DNA of 64,000 bases from Trichoderma breve (GCF_028502605.1 NC_079235.1:930001-994000); one strand, 5' to 3'. Positions 10,942 to 24,360 are shown, counted from the stretch's first letter. Notes: generated by a model not told the origin, from the sequence alone. A program made the numbers and translations.

Positions 10942-10973
10942 CCTCCAACAATTGGGTGAGGTTAAATCCTGTC
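10942..10973 (+). repeat. Dispersed hairpin repeat, copy 9 (decayed right arm)
   Basis: CCTCCAACAATTGGGTGAGG followed by TTAAATCCTGT. The GGGTGAGGTTAAA core is kept but both arms have decayed. Confidence 0.6.
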
Positions 10974-11223
10974 GGTATTTTTTAATAATTCATACCATAA
11001 TGAAAACGCATATAGCCACTCTCACCACCAGTTTAAAAGCACGTGTGAACACGGAAATCAGCTCGTTCGCTTCGTTTACCTAGGTAATAGATCGAACTGA
11101 ACAGGTAATTGTGTGCTGAAGAACTAGGATTGGTATACACAATGATCTGAATAGAGGGAAAGAATATAGTCAAGATAGTCTAAGTATATACTAGATAATC
11201 ATCACGCTCGTTCATAACACTGT

Positions 11224-12338
11224 CTACGGCATATTCGCTTTCTTCGCATCCACAACCACACTACCCTTAATAGCCAAACCCCCCTCAGGCCCTTCAACCC
11301 ACACATCCCATTCCTCTTCCTCTTTTGCCGCATCACTCTTCGTCCGTCTCACACAAACCTTCATCTCCTCGCCCACATACAGCGGCGCATAATTCCTATA
11401 CGCAATAGACTTGACCACTCCTGCGCCGCCGCCCTCTTTGGAGGTAACATGATCATTCAAGACACGAAGCATGAGCGCCAACGACAGCGGCCCGTGAACG
11501 AGCAGCGCTCGGTGCCCGTCCTGAGATTTTGCGTAGAGAGGATCTATATGGATGGAATGGGCATTGTATGTGAGAGCTGAGAAATGGAAGAGGTGCGTTG
11601 GCGTGGGGATGAGAGTAGCCGAGTAGGCGGGCGTGTGAGCATCTATCATGTTGTGTCAGTTATTTCATCAACCATCGTATCATATCATAACCACTCACAC
11701 TTGACGAGCCGTCCACTCGACACCTGATCTTTATGCTCCGTCTGGCGCATAAACACCAACGTCCTCCTCTCTTCAATATCCCACTCCCCAACACCCCCAT
11801 CATGCCCCAAACCATACCTCCTCCACACATCAACAAACACCTTCTCATCCCATCCCTCCCCCTTAACTCTCACATCACCAATCTCCTCCTTACAAACCCA
11901 CGGCCTCCCATCAAGCACCAACTTCCTCTCCCCAAAACGGACCTCTCCCCCAGCCCACAGTCTTTTCGTAAACTGCTCATCAGGCGCATGATCCTGATCT
12001 GCTCCATCGCTAGCAAGCCTCGAGGCGGGCGTTTGTAACGGGAAATACACCAAGTGATGGCCCTGCGGTAAACTTCTGCCTTCCATCACCATTGACGACC
12101 CTGAGGCGAGCGGTGTGTGCAAGAGGTCTGATAGCGTTGTTGTGAGTAGGTGGGACGGCATGGGAACTAGATAGTCACGGATGACTTTTGCTGGTCTGCT
12201 CTTCATTTCTTGGGTATTGACGGGGTTATAACTGGTTGAATGCGATGAAAATGGTGCTCTGGCCGTAGCCGCGACTGATGCGCAGCAATGCCATTCTCGG
12301 CGGCAGAATAGCTTCGTTGCTAATCTCCTTGGCGGCAT
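11224..12338 (-). CDS. Mitochondrial hydroxyacyl-thioester dehydratase type 2 (Htd2-like, MaoC/hot-dog fold)
   Basis: Two exons, 12338-11699 and 11642-11224, with a 56-bp intron (GTGAGT...GATAG), give 352 residues. The ATG at 12338 starts MPPRRLATKLF, an Arg-rich amphipathic N-terminus typical of mitochondrial import. An upstream in-frame start at 12413 would hide it. The first half corresponds to the N-terminal hot-dog part (VRDYLVPMP-like opening, LWAGGEVRF). The second exon has the hydratase-2-type signature HFSALTYNAHSIHIDPLYA (about 233-251) and GHRALLVHGPL. The yeast relative dehydrates 3-hydroxyacyl-ACP in mitochondrial fatty acid synthesis, feeding lipoate supply. The bacterial relative hydrates mesaconyl-CoA, so substrate is inferred. 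The yeast protein is about 280 residues, so this one has a longer N-terminal half. It converges on gpi13 across the repeat-filled spacer. Confidence 0.8.
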
Positions 12339-13206
12339 TATATATGGAATATGGCTATGTGTATACCAATTTGGAAAAGAAAAGGATAATTTATGTGTAT
12401 ATACTGCGTACAAGTGAGAAACGCTTAAGGATTGACAACCGTCAAAGCGTCGTGATAAAGTACGCCGTTTCCCAGTTGTCTGTCAGCTTATCGATATGGA
12501 GCACCTCGGTCCAATGCGAACCATAAACTATACATTACCGGCTACGAGCGGCACTCATCGGGACCGCATGAAATGCGTTCCCAATTCGCACCTTGCACGA
12601 GATTGACATTTTTTATCGTCAAGTTCAATCTTACTAGTAAAGAGAGTCTGAAGTTATCGCCATATCTGAGAGGCCGAGGGAGAATGGTATGACGTCAGAG
12701 CGCCGAAGCAATCATCCTTCCAGAGAGCGGTTAGAGATGCTTGGTTCAACACCCGCCATAGTAAAGAAGCCATCAATGGTCACCGTCCAAGTAATTGATT
12801 GATTGGTCCAACAATATGGACACAATCTTTGTTTATAGAATCGATCTATGCCTAAATAATCCTGCAGCACGCGCGCACCCCATCGCGAGATGGGAGCTTA
12901 CAATTTTTAATACCCTTGATTAACCTAGCCGTACCTAGAATCATATCCGTTTGCCTCATACCAATCAGAAAATAGAAGGTGATGTCGTGACTGTCATTAA
13001 AACAACTGCCCGTGCCACCTCAGCTAATTCACACATTTCTTCGCCTCAGCCCACTCAATTCACCATTAGATACTGAAATGAAGTGAAATGGGGCCGCAAG
13101 ACACCTCTGACATTGCCCGAAGACGAAAATTCAATGCATCTGTCCAAAATAGATAGCAAGCGGTTGAAGTTTCAGTCTACATGGAGACAAGCCACACAAC
13201 TCCCGT
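12339..13206. other. Intergenic region, promoter side of the Htd2-like gene
   Basis: 868 bp between the start of the dehydratase gene and the stop of the methyltransferase gene, both on the minus strand. No gene, repeat array or clear motif was seen. It should hold the dehydratase promoter and the methyltransferase 3' UTR. Confidence 0.5.
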
Positions 13207-15122
13207 CTACGAGATGTAGGCGGTGGAGGAAGTGACGTTGTTCTTGGTGGCCCAGGACTTGATGTCGGCCTCGGAGTTGTCATAAGCTCCAGAAAGGGCG
13301 AACTGGCTGGGGATACCCTCAACACGGTGGGTGGAGTTGATGTTCTTCACCAGCACAATCTGGAAGCAGGTAGCGGTACCCTGTCGGGCAGCAATAGTGG
13401 AGTAAGCCAAGAAGTACTCCCAGATCTAGAATCAGTAATGTTAGCACAGGTAATGCCTTTGGTATCAATCACGTATCAGTAGGTGAGGATAAGTAACTTA
13501 CGCGGAACCATCGCTTGCCGTACTTGGCCTCAACCTTGTCACGGTTGCCCATCCAGTTGCGGTACCATTTCCAAAGAGTAGAAGAGTAGTGAACGCCAAT
13601 AGTGTCAACACCCTTGACCTCGAAGCCAGCGCCCTCCAGCTTGTCAATGACCCAGCCGAGAGGAGTGGAAGCATCAGCACCAGGGAAGACATATTTGTTC
13701 ATGAAGAGACCCCAGATGAGATCCTCATACTGCCACGCCTTTCGGAGACCAGCGATCTGGAGGAAGAAGACACCATCGTCATCAAGCATGTTGTAAACCT
13801 GGGTGAGGAAAGTCGAGAAGTGACGGACACCGACGTGCTCAGCCATCTCAAGACAGGTGATCTTGTTGTAGCGGCCCTCGGGGACGGGAATATCACGGTA
13901 GTCCATGCACAGAATCTTGCTCTGCTCCTCGGGGATGCCAACCTTGCGCATAGCGCTGTTGCCCCAGGCAGTTTGGTTGCGACCAAGAGTGATACCAGTA
14001 ACCTTGGCGCCGTAGTTCTCGCTGGCGAAACGGGCGAGGGTGCCCCAGCCGCAGCCAATGTCCAGCAGTCTCTCGTCTTTCTTGAGCTCAATCTTCTCGC
14101 AGACAACAGTCAATTTGTTGTCCTGGAGCTGCTCCAGAGTCTCCTCGGAGTTGATGTCAGAGATGATACCAGAGGTGTAGATCATGCGAGGACCGAGGAA
14201 CCAGCCGTAAAAGTCATCGCCGCGGTCATAGTGGTCTCGAACCTGTTCCTCATCTAGATGCGGGGGAGGGGTAACGTCAGCGTCTGTGTTCGCATTGAAA
14301 AGAGATGGCGATGGAATGCATAAGAGAGCTTACCCTGGGAGCGAGTGTGCATGATGAGCTCGGGGATCATGCCCAGCAAAAAGTACTTGATGAGGCTGAC
14401 GGTGAAACGGAAGCTGGCCCAGTCGTGGCGGTACTCCATAACCTCGAGGCAGTCGCCCTTGAAGTCGACGTCACCGTCAAAGTACATCTCGTGGAAGGTC
14501 TCCATGGGGATCTTGTTGGTGCCACGGTACTTGAGACGGTCGGCTTCCTTCTTGAAGTCCAGGTAGTACTCAACGGGGCGGCCAGGGAACTTGGCCTTGT
14601 CCGTCTTACGAGGGGAGATGGCGGAGATGGTGAGCCACCATCCTGCCAAGATGGGCAGATCAATGATGAGAGCGAAGAAGATGAAGGTCTTGAGGCCACC
14701 GCCCACCTTCCACATCAACCAGAAAGGAACGCCTCCCAAGATGGAGAGCAAGATCTTGTTGTTGAAAGAGTCGGAACCCGGTCCATCTGCTGGGAGGGGT
14801 GCATTCTTGATGGCAGGGTACTAGACGTAAACAAGGCAATCAGCTCACTGCTCCTTCAAGCTCCAATTGGGGGATGGCTGCTGAGATGCAGCGGGATATG
14901 CAGCGTATAGCATGTCCCACGTTGCTCGCCCATTGCTCATTGCTCATTGGAGGCGCATGTAGCTCCCCAAGTAGCTGTAAATATAAACAAAAAAAGAAGA
15001 CATACCTTGGTGGTGCGGACGCCGCAGTCCTCTTCCTTCTCAAAGGTAGGGGCAGTAGCCTTGGGAGTCTCGATGAACTCGAACTCGCTCTCGCTGCCCG
15101 TCACGCTCGTGGGCTTAGACAT
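13207..15122 (-). CDS. Sphingolipid C9-methyltransferase
   Basis: Four exons (15122-15006, 14820-14334, 14253-13502, 13425-13207) with introns of 185, 80 and 76 bp join in frame to 524 residues. Two hydrophobic segments lie at about 62-80 and 82-103, placing the enzyme in a membrane, probably the ER. The cyclopropane-synthase-like SAM domain follows: DHYDRGDDFYGWFLGPRM (about 208-225), the SAM loop LLDIGCGWG (264-272), CLEMAEHVGVRHF, and the C-terminal KWYRNWMGNRDKVEAKYG. This arrangement is known from fungal enzymes that add the C9 methyl group to the long-chain base of ceramide for glucosylceramide, a lipid of hyphal growth and plant-defensin sensitivity. Bacterial cyclopropane synthases lack the two N-terminal membrane helices. 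The first intron is unusually long for this window. Confidence 0.93.
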
Positions 15123-18100
15123 CTTGACGACGCTGCCAATGTCAATTGGCGGTTGAGGTCAAGAGATGGAGGGGAGGGGATGGTGACAGAGTTGCAATAA
15201 AGAAGCAGCAGAGGAGCGAATTCTGGCCAGATTCTCTGTGGCCCCGGGCGGTGGAGCAATCGGTGGGCCGGCGAGTCGCTCTGCAGCTTTTGCGAAGCTT
15301 CAATTGGATCTGCGGCTTTGCATCGACCAGAAGTCGAGCTTTTGTGCTGGCCGTGAGAGGGGCGGTGAGGGGCAGATAGCTCTATCGGTAGGCGAGTGAC
15401 GGAGGGGCTATTACGTAGTACGCACTTCCCGTAGCCGAGGAATAGCAGATCTAGGCGTTTGGCTGGAGGGCTCTAACGCTGAAGCTTGCGCAGCGTGTAC
15501 TGATAGCTCAGCACCAAGTACCGACACTGCCCAGTGCTAAGGTGGAAAACTTGCAGAGCTCCAGACCGACGACGAACCCCTCATTACATTCCATCCCTAC
15601 CTTACCCAGAGTAGGTGCTAAGATTCATGTCCAGCCAAGTAGGGCAACACGATTCAATTCGATTCTGCCGGCACCGCGGAGGGCAAAACACTGAGTCAGG
15701 ACTGGGACAAGGTCTCTTGCCAGCTTTCTCTCCCTTCCCCGTCTCCCCTCATCAGCATCTCTCTATCGCTATCTCTATCTCTCCGCCCACGAATCCGAAC
15801 CGAGGCTGTCCAACGTGATGCTTCATGCCGCCAAGCTGCGGATTCTTCACCCTGCAAGCTCTTTTTTTTTTATCCCGAGGCCCCAGAACTGGACATGCCC
15901 CGTTCCAGTAGCTCATCCGTCCTTATCAGGCCACTTCATCGCCGATAAGCCCAGATCGAGATCACACATTCGCATCATCGATCAGGTGCCAGCTCCTTTA
16001 CCACCAAGCAAAGCAGAGACGGACGAAGCCTCTAGTGATTTCTTCTCCCAGTACTGTCAGTGCTTCCCTCAAAGGTACCTTGTTTCATATCTTTTCATAT
16101 CTCTTGATTAAACTATCATCGTCATAGATATGAGCTTCCTGTAAGTCAAAAGGTAACCCACTGCAACACTTGGCGCCATCCCAGATCCCGCACTGACGAA
16201 CCTCCCCAGGTTTCTGATATTGTCAATACCTCACTCGTGACGTTTTTAACGGGCTAATTCGGCTGCTACGGTTAAATTCTCATGGTACTAGTGCATCACG
16301 GCATGAAGTCGTCGACTCCCGGCCACCATATCTAATACCGATACGCTGGTTGTAGAGGGGGGCAAAACGCACGGTTATGGCGTCAGGCCTCACACCATGG
16401 ACGCGGCACAAGCTCCTTCGTCGAAGAAATTGGTCACGGGGCTTTGCCAACCTTGTCTTTCTCCTCGCATCAAATGCGAGTAAGCCTGCTCTTTGAAAGG
16501 CTGGTCCCCCCGGCATGGAATTATTGAGGCAGCTTATCCCAAGATGAGGAGAATACGATATCAAATACGCCTGAAATCAATGCAGAGGGCTGTTCTGTCC
16601 GGCTACTGGAGGGTTTCTTTGTCGACCAGGCAGCGGGTCAACCGCCAGCCTGGCCCGGCTGACATCTCAACACGGATGCCGAACCCCAGTCAACATACCC
16701 GGCAGGGTAGCACTGGAGAATACCTGCTTTGCATCTATGCACCTTCCTTCAGGAAACTGCAAGGTTGACCAGTTGGACGGGTCTTGTGATGAAAAGGCAC
16801 GGCCCAACGTGACCTACGGGCTTCTTTATCTTCGTGATAAACCTACATACATGCGTATGTATGTATTCAGCCGTTATCTACCAACTAACCAAACCGAGTT
16901 CACCGTATTGACTGCAAATACGAATCCATCGGATTTTACATGGATTCTTCTGCATCACGAAAGCATAACACCACGCCCCCATTCCCCAGGACTCTTCGAC
17001 ATGGTATCTAGCGTTATGGTTATCGGGCTTTGGGCTCCACTTACACGAGGGGAGGGACCTCGGATTCCGGATGGGTGAGGCTCCCAGGAAAGCTGACAAG
17101 TGGGCGATCATACTCCGCTCTTTCATGCACCCCGTTGCATTCCAGAGATGTCGACTCTCTCGGAAGCAAGGAGAGAAGGGGGGGAGTAGCCCTCGGCCCC
17201 TGAGGGATGGCTCGGACCGCGCCAGCAAGGTAGCGTCATATTAGGCGCATCTCGTGCGACTTTCCCCAAGCCTTGCGTGAAGGCCAACGAGAGGGTCGCC
17301 GCAGACCAGAAAAGGCAGTATTCGCGCGCCCATTCAATTCCCAGCGGTTCGAGCTCGACCCGAACCACGTTTTGCATGAGAGCTGAAAGATGACTCCGCT
17401 TCAAGTAAGATTTCGTAGTAGTAACAGAGTCCGCTTCAAGTAAGATTTCGTAGTAGCAGCAGAGTCACATGAGCCTCGACAAAGCAGTGATCGATTCGAG
17501 ATCAAAAGCAGGCTAAATTATTCTATCCTTTGTAATCATTTCATCTCCTCGCCGCCGCGGAACTCTTTCCGCCAGCAAGAAGATGCAAGCAAGGAGCTAA
17601 ACTTGGCAACAGCAACAAGAGACGCCTATTTGCTATATTCCCCCAAATGAGGCTGAGAACAAGACAAGGATTCAAAAGTTGGTATTTGTCTTGCTCTCTT
17701 GCTTCGCTATTGGCTCCCGTCTTAGTTTCAAGTAATTTATTGATTACTCCCCTAAACCCCGTAGCCAACCCTGTTCTTTCTGGTAGCGAGAGACACAGCT
17801 GAACGCTTGGAAACCCGTCAGCAATCATCATGTAAGCAGAGAAGCCACGGCGAACAAGTGGATGGCCATGAGCTTAAACGGGCGCCCGAGTGCTACTTGA
17901 AACTACTCGCTATTATTTCCCAGCGTTATTTCCTGTTCCTCTCGCTCTTAATAACCGATGTGTCATCGTGAAACATCAAGCCAGGAGCAAATGCTGCGCT
18001 TAGCAAGAAATCGAGCCAAAATACAAGAGTACGTCACCAGAACCCTTCACCTGAGCACGTTTGATCAGATCAAGATAAACGTGCGGAGTCAGTTCCAAGG

Positions 18101-21100
18101 GTTGTTCAGGCCTTGCCTGACTCTGGCCTCTCTCCCTCTCTTTTTAATCGCCTTTTTAAACAACCGGGGTATTTTCCCATCACCCCCCCTTGTTACCGAG
18201 AGGGGGTCCCCAAAGAGCATACATCACTAAATAAGCATCAGCCCGGGAACGTGCGGGAGATTTTCCCATGCGATTACGAAGTCGGCCCCCCTCCCCGTGG
18301 GAAAAGACGGGATGCCGGGGGAGGGGGGAAAGAGACTAGGTCAGGCCTCTTATTTTGGGAAACGCCGAGCCAGTCAACTGGGTGCAGCTTATTAATATTG
18401 CCTGCCAGGTATCAACTTCGGTCACTATTCGTCTAATAATCGCCGCTTGTGCCATTCTGCCAAGGAGATCGAAATCGTGGCGGCGGAAAGTGGGAGAATG
18501 CTTGAGGAATGCCATATCTTGTAAAGGCAAATAGGATTTGCCAGATAGAGAAACCAAATCCTTAGTCTCGTTGTTGTCTCCGTATTGACTGAGTAGGTGT
18601 ATCGGGCTAAATAGTGGTAATATGAGCTTGACATAGTTGTACACAGAGGACTGAGAGTCTTGCAACTATTCTGCAAATACCTATACCAAATTAGCATTTG
18701 TCTTTCTTTTAGCCGCGCGGAGTAGACATGGATTATCGGCCAACTCAGGGTATTCTTAGACAAATTTATCTTCCAAATACTTGGATCGCCCAACCCTGTC
18801 TCTCTCTCCCCATCTCTCTCTGGCGTCTTCTCCTCATCTCAACCGTTGGCGTTACGGCAGACAGGGAGTTTAGACGCTCATTGTTCAATGAGAGGAAAGA
18901 CACCCATGATCCAGCTTAGTCCAACTTGGAGAAGGGGGGGTGTAATAATCAAGACAAGTCGTCAAGTATGGATCATGGAGTGGACCGCGGAACGTGGAGT
19001 AATCGATTGTGAAACGTACTTTGCTTGCGCGTAAGGGTGCTGGTGGCGTATCTGGGCTGCATGAAATGCATGTCAGATTGTCGATGGACTAGCGAGTGAT
19101 GTAACCAGCGGCTCTCCTCATTGGCATCCCATATCGTTTTGATCATCAGACGTCCCCGAGCATCGACATCGCCTTCGCATCGCTTACTACACATATTCCA
19201 AAGCGTGTCTGGTTAAGCGTTTTGCCGATGCCTCGTCTATACAGAACATTATTCATGTCCGGCAGCTCAGGAAAGACATATTGACTCGAATGTCTTCTCT
19301 GTCTTGCTAGTGGCATTTCATTGGACGGGCCAAGGTCCCGCGGGCCGTGTACAAGCCCATCCAGAAGTACATTCGTTTTTGCGGTTGATTCAGTCCTCGT
19401 CTTACCTTCGCCTATTTACGTAGCGGCTCCTTTTTAGCGTCTAAGCGGACTGTGATAGTCTCTGCAAGAGCAATTGTTTAGCTCGCCTCCCGTTAGCATC
19501 TAGCTGGGCAATTGGATAACTGATCAGGGGTTAGAGCGTTCTAGAGAGTTGAGCGGCCGTGGCGCCAGAGTTAGATCTCATAGATCAGGAACATTTAGCC
19601 CAATTTCGAGGTATAAGCGTATCAAGGCGTAGATGCTGCACGTATGACATTTGACGCAGCCTTAGCTTCTGCCTGTGCATGCGCATAGGCGTGGCAACAG
19701 CGGTAGCGATGGCGGAGTCAAGGCTATGTATGATTGAGGCTGATGGCAGCAAGGTGAAGCAAGTCCGATGGTCGCAAACGCATCGTTGGACATTACGAAT
19801 GAGTCGGCCTGCACAAGAATAAGTTATGACATGTCAAGTATTTCCGGGGTGGTGGGTGTGTATGTGTAAACCGCGGAATGGAAGCGTTTTGGGCCGGAAC
19901 GCCACTAACATGAAGGTGCCCAACAGATACCCATGTCCGTAGTCGTTGTAGCATGCTACGAAATCACATCGGAACCATGTGGCTGAAGAGGATGAGATGC
20001 CGGACTCGGGTCCAACGTCGTGGGTTTCCTGGCCAGGGGGGCTGCTGAAGAAAGGACGTACAAGCAGAGCAAGGGATGTAAGTATGGCGCCACACCTGCG
20101 GAGACACGGCTTAACGACAGAGACCTCCTGGCGCCGGGCGCAAGAGCCAGGCTTTTCCCGTTATAGCCAGACGGCAGTCATCAGGGCCTGGGATGAATCT
20201 CTCTACTGTAAATTGCGCTGAGAGGAGAGGGGAGTGAACGATCGGAAGAGTGGTAAGTGAGCGAATAGCAGCACAGGCATGTTGTAAGAGTTCACATAAG
20301 CCGCTTCAGTACCCATCTCAGCCCTACTGACGACGCCAGGACGTGAGATGCTTGAAAGAAGTATTTTACATCACCTATTTGTGCCAACAGTTTATGATAG
20401 CTAGGCGGGCCAAGGCGGATCATCTGCCACGGTACTGGGGCGAGTCTCAGATCATCTGCCAGGAGGAGGGGTGAACTATGACACCAAATCTCAATAAAGT
20501 TGATATGTTATTGATCATATACACAGTTGGCAATGTCGCCTAGCGAGTTGACCGCACGGCTCTTTGTCTATAAACATGTCGGAGCCGTTTTGGCTCCGTT
20601 TAGCCTCTGGGCACTCGACTAGTATACCAAGCTGCTGGGATTTGAGGCAAAGGTACCCGTCAAGCCGGGAGTGACAGGATGGCACGATCCCGAAAATAAA
20701 CGAGGCTTATGGGACGTGATGCCACTCCGTAGGATGAGGTCATGGTGTGCCGATGTTATCTTGGGCCCGCGAGATACACTATTCATAGTAAGCTATTCGG
20801 ACTCAGCATTGAACAGATGGGTGGCTGCATTGATTCTCGTGAAACTGGTTTGATGATGAGTGCCGCTATTTGCGTTCAAACACATGGCTATTCTTAGAAA
20901 CGTCTTCCTTTCAGTTTTGAGGCAACTGGGTTGGCGGTTGATGATGGTCAGCAGCAGTAAGGCAGCTAGAGTTTGGGGTCTTCGCCCAGGGGGACTTGTT
21001 CTTCAACACAAACAAGACCTATCACAAACGAAGCATTCAGCCTCACGAGCTCAAGCAGAAAGTATGACGATATGCCAAGAAACGCATAGACAAGGCCCAT

Positions 21101-23300
21101 GGCATCTCGTAGGAGCGGATTCAGCGGCATGTAAAAGACACCGGTTGTCACCTCGTGCGCGCATATTACGCCACGTAGCCAGAAGGTTGGGCAAGGTGAT
21201 CATGGTTTATACCGCCATGGCAAACACTGCATGCGATTTAGGCACCTGCAGGAATTTCGATTACCAGGCCCCCAGGCTGTGCATGCATAACAACACCCCT
21301 CGTGCTCATCGCCCTGAACGGGCGGCTATTACGGAATATGCGTAAGAGCGAGAACCAGACAAACAAGGAGTGTGAGTGACGCACCTCCCGCTATCCACAC
21401 CGAGAGCGGCAGTTCGGAAGCCGGAGATCTGGACTTGGGGCAGCGGCATGTGGGCATACAAGTCAAGTACATCCTCGCTAAGTGAGCATGTTAAGCCCTG
21501 ATCCGGTTTGCGTTTTGAAGCAGTCTTGATGAAAGGCTCGGGGACACCTTGGTAATGCCACGCCAATATGGGAAGCAATAATGCGAGGCATGAAAAAGAA
21601 GAAAAAGCCCGCATGAGAGCGTGACATGGTCGGCCCCCAGCAGTTTGGTCCAATCATGTTGAGATGGACCAAATATGGATGATGCTTGTCAGATGTGTGT
21701 CGCCTTTTGCTTTAGCGTTTTCTAAGAAGAATGCAGCTTGTTTTAGCGAATCACATCTCTCCAGCAGAGTCTAAGACGAAGGGCTATATCGCGGCCGTGA
21801 CTGAGTTCGCAAAGCATAGACTGAACGAATATGGCAACTGATGCCTTTAACATTGGTCAGAATACATCATTACCTTAAACACGCGACTATGTTGTTGGAT
21901 TGCACGTTTATGCCCGCGAGACCGCAGTGCCCTGTGTATCGAACAGGATGGTGCATCAATCCTGGCCTGGTTCGTCAAAACGGCATGAGTCACTGCCTAG
22001 CTACCCAGCGGAACGTGCCGATGCCGTAGAGTTGCCGTCTATCACATAACACGAGCTCGGAGTTCGTGTAAGAGTAATCCAGGCGTGAGCTCTAGAAACC
22101 TGCTGGGGAATCCATGGCGGCTAGGGATTTACAGTAGGTCAATGGGAGCATGGGTAGCATGACATGACGCCTGTCTCTTTCTTGGTTTCCCTCCTTGTTG
22201 CAAATATAGCCTATGTGAGTTCTCAGAAGGCGTCTGCAGTGGAACCAGAATGCCATCTGTAGTGATTAGTCGTTGTTTTGCGGCGTCTCGCCTTACATGC
22301 CTCAATCTGTCTGCACTGGCATTGAGACAGCGGCAATGCCAGTAAGTTACAGCAGGGAAGAGTCTCCGGTCATTACCGAGTCTGGGAATGATCAGACGGG
22401 GCGCAGGGATTGCTCAGCGCGCGCACGACGGTGCTAGAGGCTGCTTTGCACTAGGACAGGCACAAGAGCTGAATGGCCATGGCATGCTTGCAAGTTTGTC
22501 GAAGGCGTCGAGCTGCCATGCTGGTCTGTTCCCGACAGTCTGGCCCAGCCACCCGCATGTTCTAGCGCCAACCCGTCGTGGTTTGGTCAGACAAGCCTTT
22601 TTTCCTTGACCAGATGGTGGCGATAGCTTAATGCCCAATGAAAGCGTGTAAGCACAGAGGATCAGGCGAAGCCCAAGTCTGATAAGCCGGGGTCGCACCG
22701 ATTGCAAGGCCGCGTGAGAGTCGGGATGAAGAAAGGCATGTCATGGCGAGGGTTGAAATTCTCCGAGTTCTTTTTTTGAGGCGGAGAAGAAGGAATCGAC
22801 GAATCCACCAGTTAGTTGTTGGGAGGAGCTGGAGTCAGTCGTCACCCAACATTGAAGCCTTGCGGCTCTTGGCTTGGCGAGGCAGGAAGCAAGCAGACAA
22901 ACAAACACACGGCTGCGACTGCTGATTTCATGGATGTCCTTTTCTTCTTGCCCAGGTAAGCAGTAACTGTCTGTTTTCCGCTTAGCTAGTAGGGCAAGCT
23001 TTTATTGTCCATTCGTAAATGCAAAGTATTATCTGCCTACCTATTCCAGGACTAGCAGCCATTGACAAGAGAGGCATTACATTGCAATATACAGATCAAT
23101 TTGCCATTCCTGGATGTAATATATGGATTCCATTGTCCGGGTATGAGTTTATTTGCGGTAATACCTAGTACCTTTGTAGTACCACCACGGAGCACTACTG
23201 TATCACCTACAGGTTGGTCAGGGCCTTGTATCTGATCTGATAGGCTGAGATGCTGCCAATGCTGCTCCTGCCGTGAATGTCGAGTCAAGTGATTTTGGCC
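15123..23300. other. Gene desert, left part
   Basis: No credible gene was found on either strand. All open frames are short, lack family motifs and cannot be extended by plausible splicing. The first several hundred bases include the methyltransferase promoter. Base composition is mixed, with many CpG sites, so it does not look like a heavily RIP-mutated transposon graveyard. Small structures include a 35-bp tandem duplication at 17395-17466, CT-rich runs near 18797 and a short hairpin GGAGCC-GTTTT-GGCTCC near 20581. Confidence 0.55.
17395..17466. repeat. 35-bp tandem duplication
   Basis: TCCGCTTCAAGTAAGATTTC followed by GTAGTAG and a variable end (TAACAGAG or CAGCAGAG) occurs twice head to tail with a 35-bp period, starting at 17395 and 17430. 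It has no coding context. Confidence 0.9.
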
Positions 23301-23396
23301 TCAGCGGCCGCTGGAAGGCACGATGAAGCGCACCGTGTCGTCATCAGTCAGTTGCCCCAACAGCCGAAGCACCGACTGACTGATTCAGGCTTCTAT

Positions 23397-23418
23397 CTGA
23401 CTTCTGACTTCTGACTTC
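23397..23418. repeat. Heptamer tandem repeat (CTGACTT)x3
   Basis: Three perfect copies of CTGACTT followed by a partial copy, in non-coding DNA. Confidence 0.85.
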
Positions 23419-24360
23419 TCCTGATGTTCTTCTCCATCTTCCCTCCTCCCTCCTTCGCCACCTCGCCGCCGCGCCCATCCAATCCTTTGCAGAGGCTCTC
23501 GACCTGTAGCTTCTAGAAGGAGCAGAAGCAGAAGAACCGCGGCGTGGGTGTCAGGTCAGACATGCAGTGCTACGGTGCCGCTGGGATGGGAATGGGGGTC
23601 ACTTTTTGCGGAGGGGTCTGAGACGGTCTCAGACGAGTGCCGCCCGAAACCCGCACATGGCCACGGCTCAGACAACGCCGCCTCGGAACCGAACGCGACC
23701 ATCGACAATCGCCAGTCTGAGTTGCCGGGATAAGCACAGCTGAGAGCAAGCCTGGCTCGTTTGGCTCGTCTGGCTCCGGGAGACAAGGAGCCGTCGTGGC
23801 ATTGCCCTATCCCAGGAGTCAAGTCCGTGCCGTACGAGTGCTGTACAGTACGTTCAAGCTAAGCCCGGGCCGTCTCGCATCATTTCACCTTGGCCCAAGT
23901 GCTCTACCTGACACATGAACCGCAACCTCAATTGGCTCAATTGGGCATAGGTAGTCACTACATCGTACCGTCAGGAAGAAGACGCTTCGTATGCCCAGCC
24001 AGTTACAATACACATTACGCAATGGCCATACATGTGCTCAGTTCAGATTTGCCCCTTATCGGTTCTCCCCGTGATGCGATGCGTACGAAGTACACTCACA
24101 AAGAGTGGCGACTGGTCAAATTGATCCCCATTCACCGAGTACCGTGACGAGCAACTTTTGGCGAGCACTATTGGCGAGCATCTCGACGGAGCTCATTCCG
24201 CGCCTTGCTCTGCTAAACTTCACCGAGCCCTTCTCCTCTCGGTAAAATCCTCTTGTATCCGTCTCGCTAATGGCTTCCTGTGGCGCCTCTCCCCCCATTG
24301 TCCTCGACCGGCATTCGGTAAGGTCGCCCCGTCGCATGGATGAGGAGGATGAGGATGGAG

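Larger units (their letters stand above)
9740..11223. other. Convergent intergenic region filled with a short hairpin-forming repeat
   Basis: The 1.5 kb lie between the 3' ends of gpi13 (+) and the dehydratase gene (-). No protein gene is visible. The space is AT-rich and holds nine degenerate copies of a roughly 33-bp element, all in the same orientation and spaced 70-145 bp apart (see the separate repeat entries). A palindrome TATAC-GGA-GTATA lies at 9867-9879. Confidence 0.75.

Noticed and set aside
10033..10973. CRISPR-like array (regularly spaced repeats)
   Set aside because: This is a eukaryotic nuclear region, repeats are degenerate, spacing varies from 70 to 145 bp, and no cas-like genes exist.
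13589..14257. 222-codon plus-strand frame within the methyltransferase gene
   Set aside because: It is the shadow of the third exon of the sphingolipid C9-methyltransferase, which has an intact SAM motif on the minus strand.
17330..17370. Possible tRNA B-box-like GGTTCGAGCTC
   Set aside because: No matching A-box or cloverleaf could be built around it; I found no convincing tRNA in the window.
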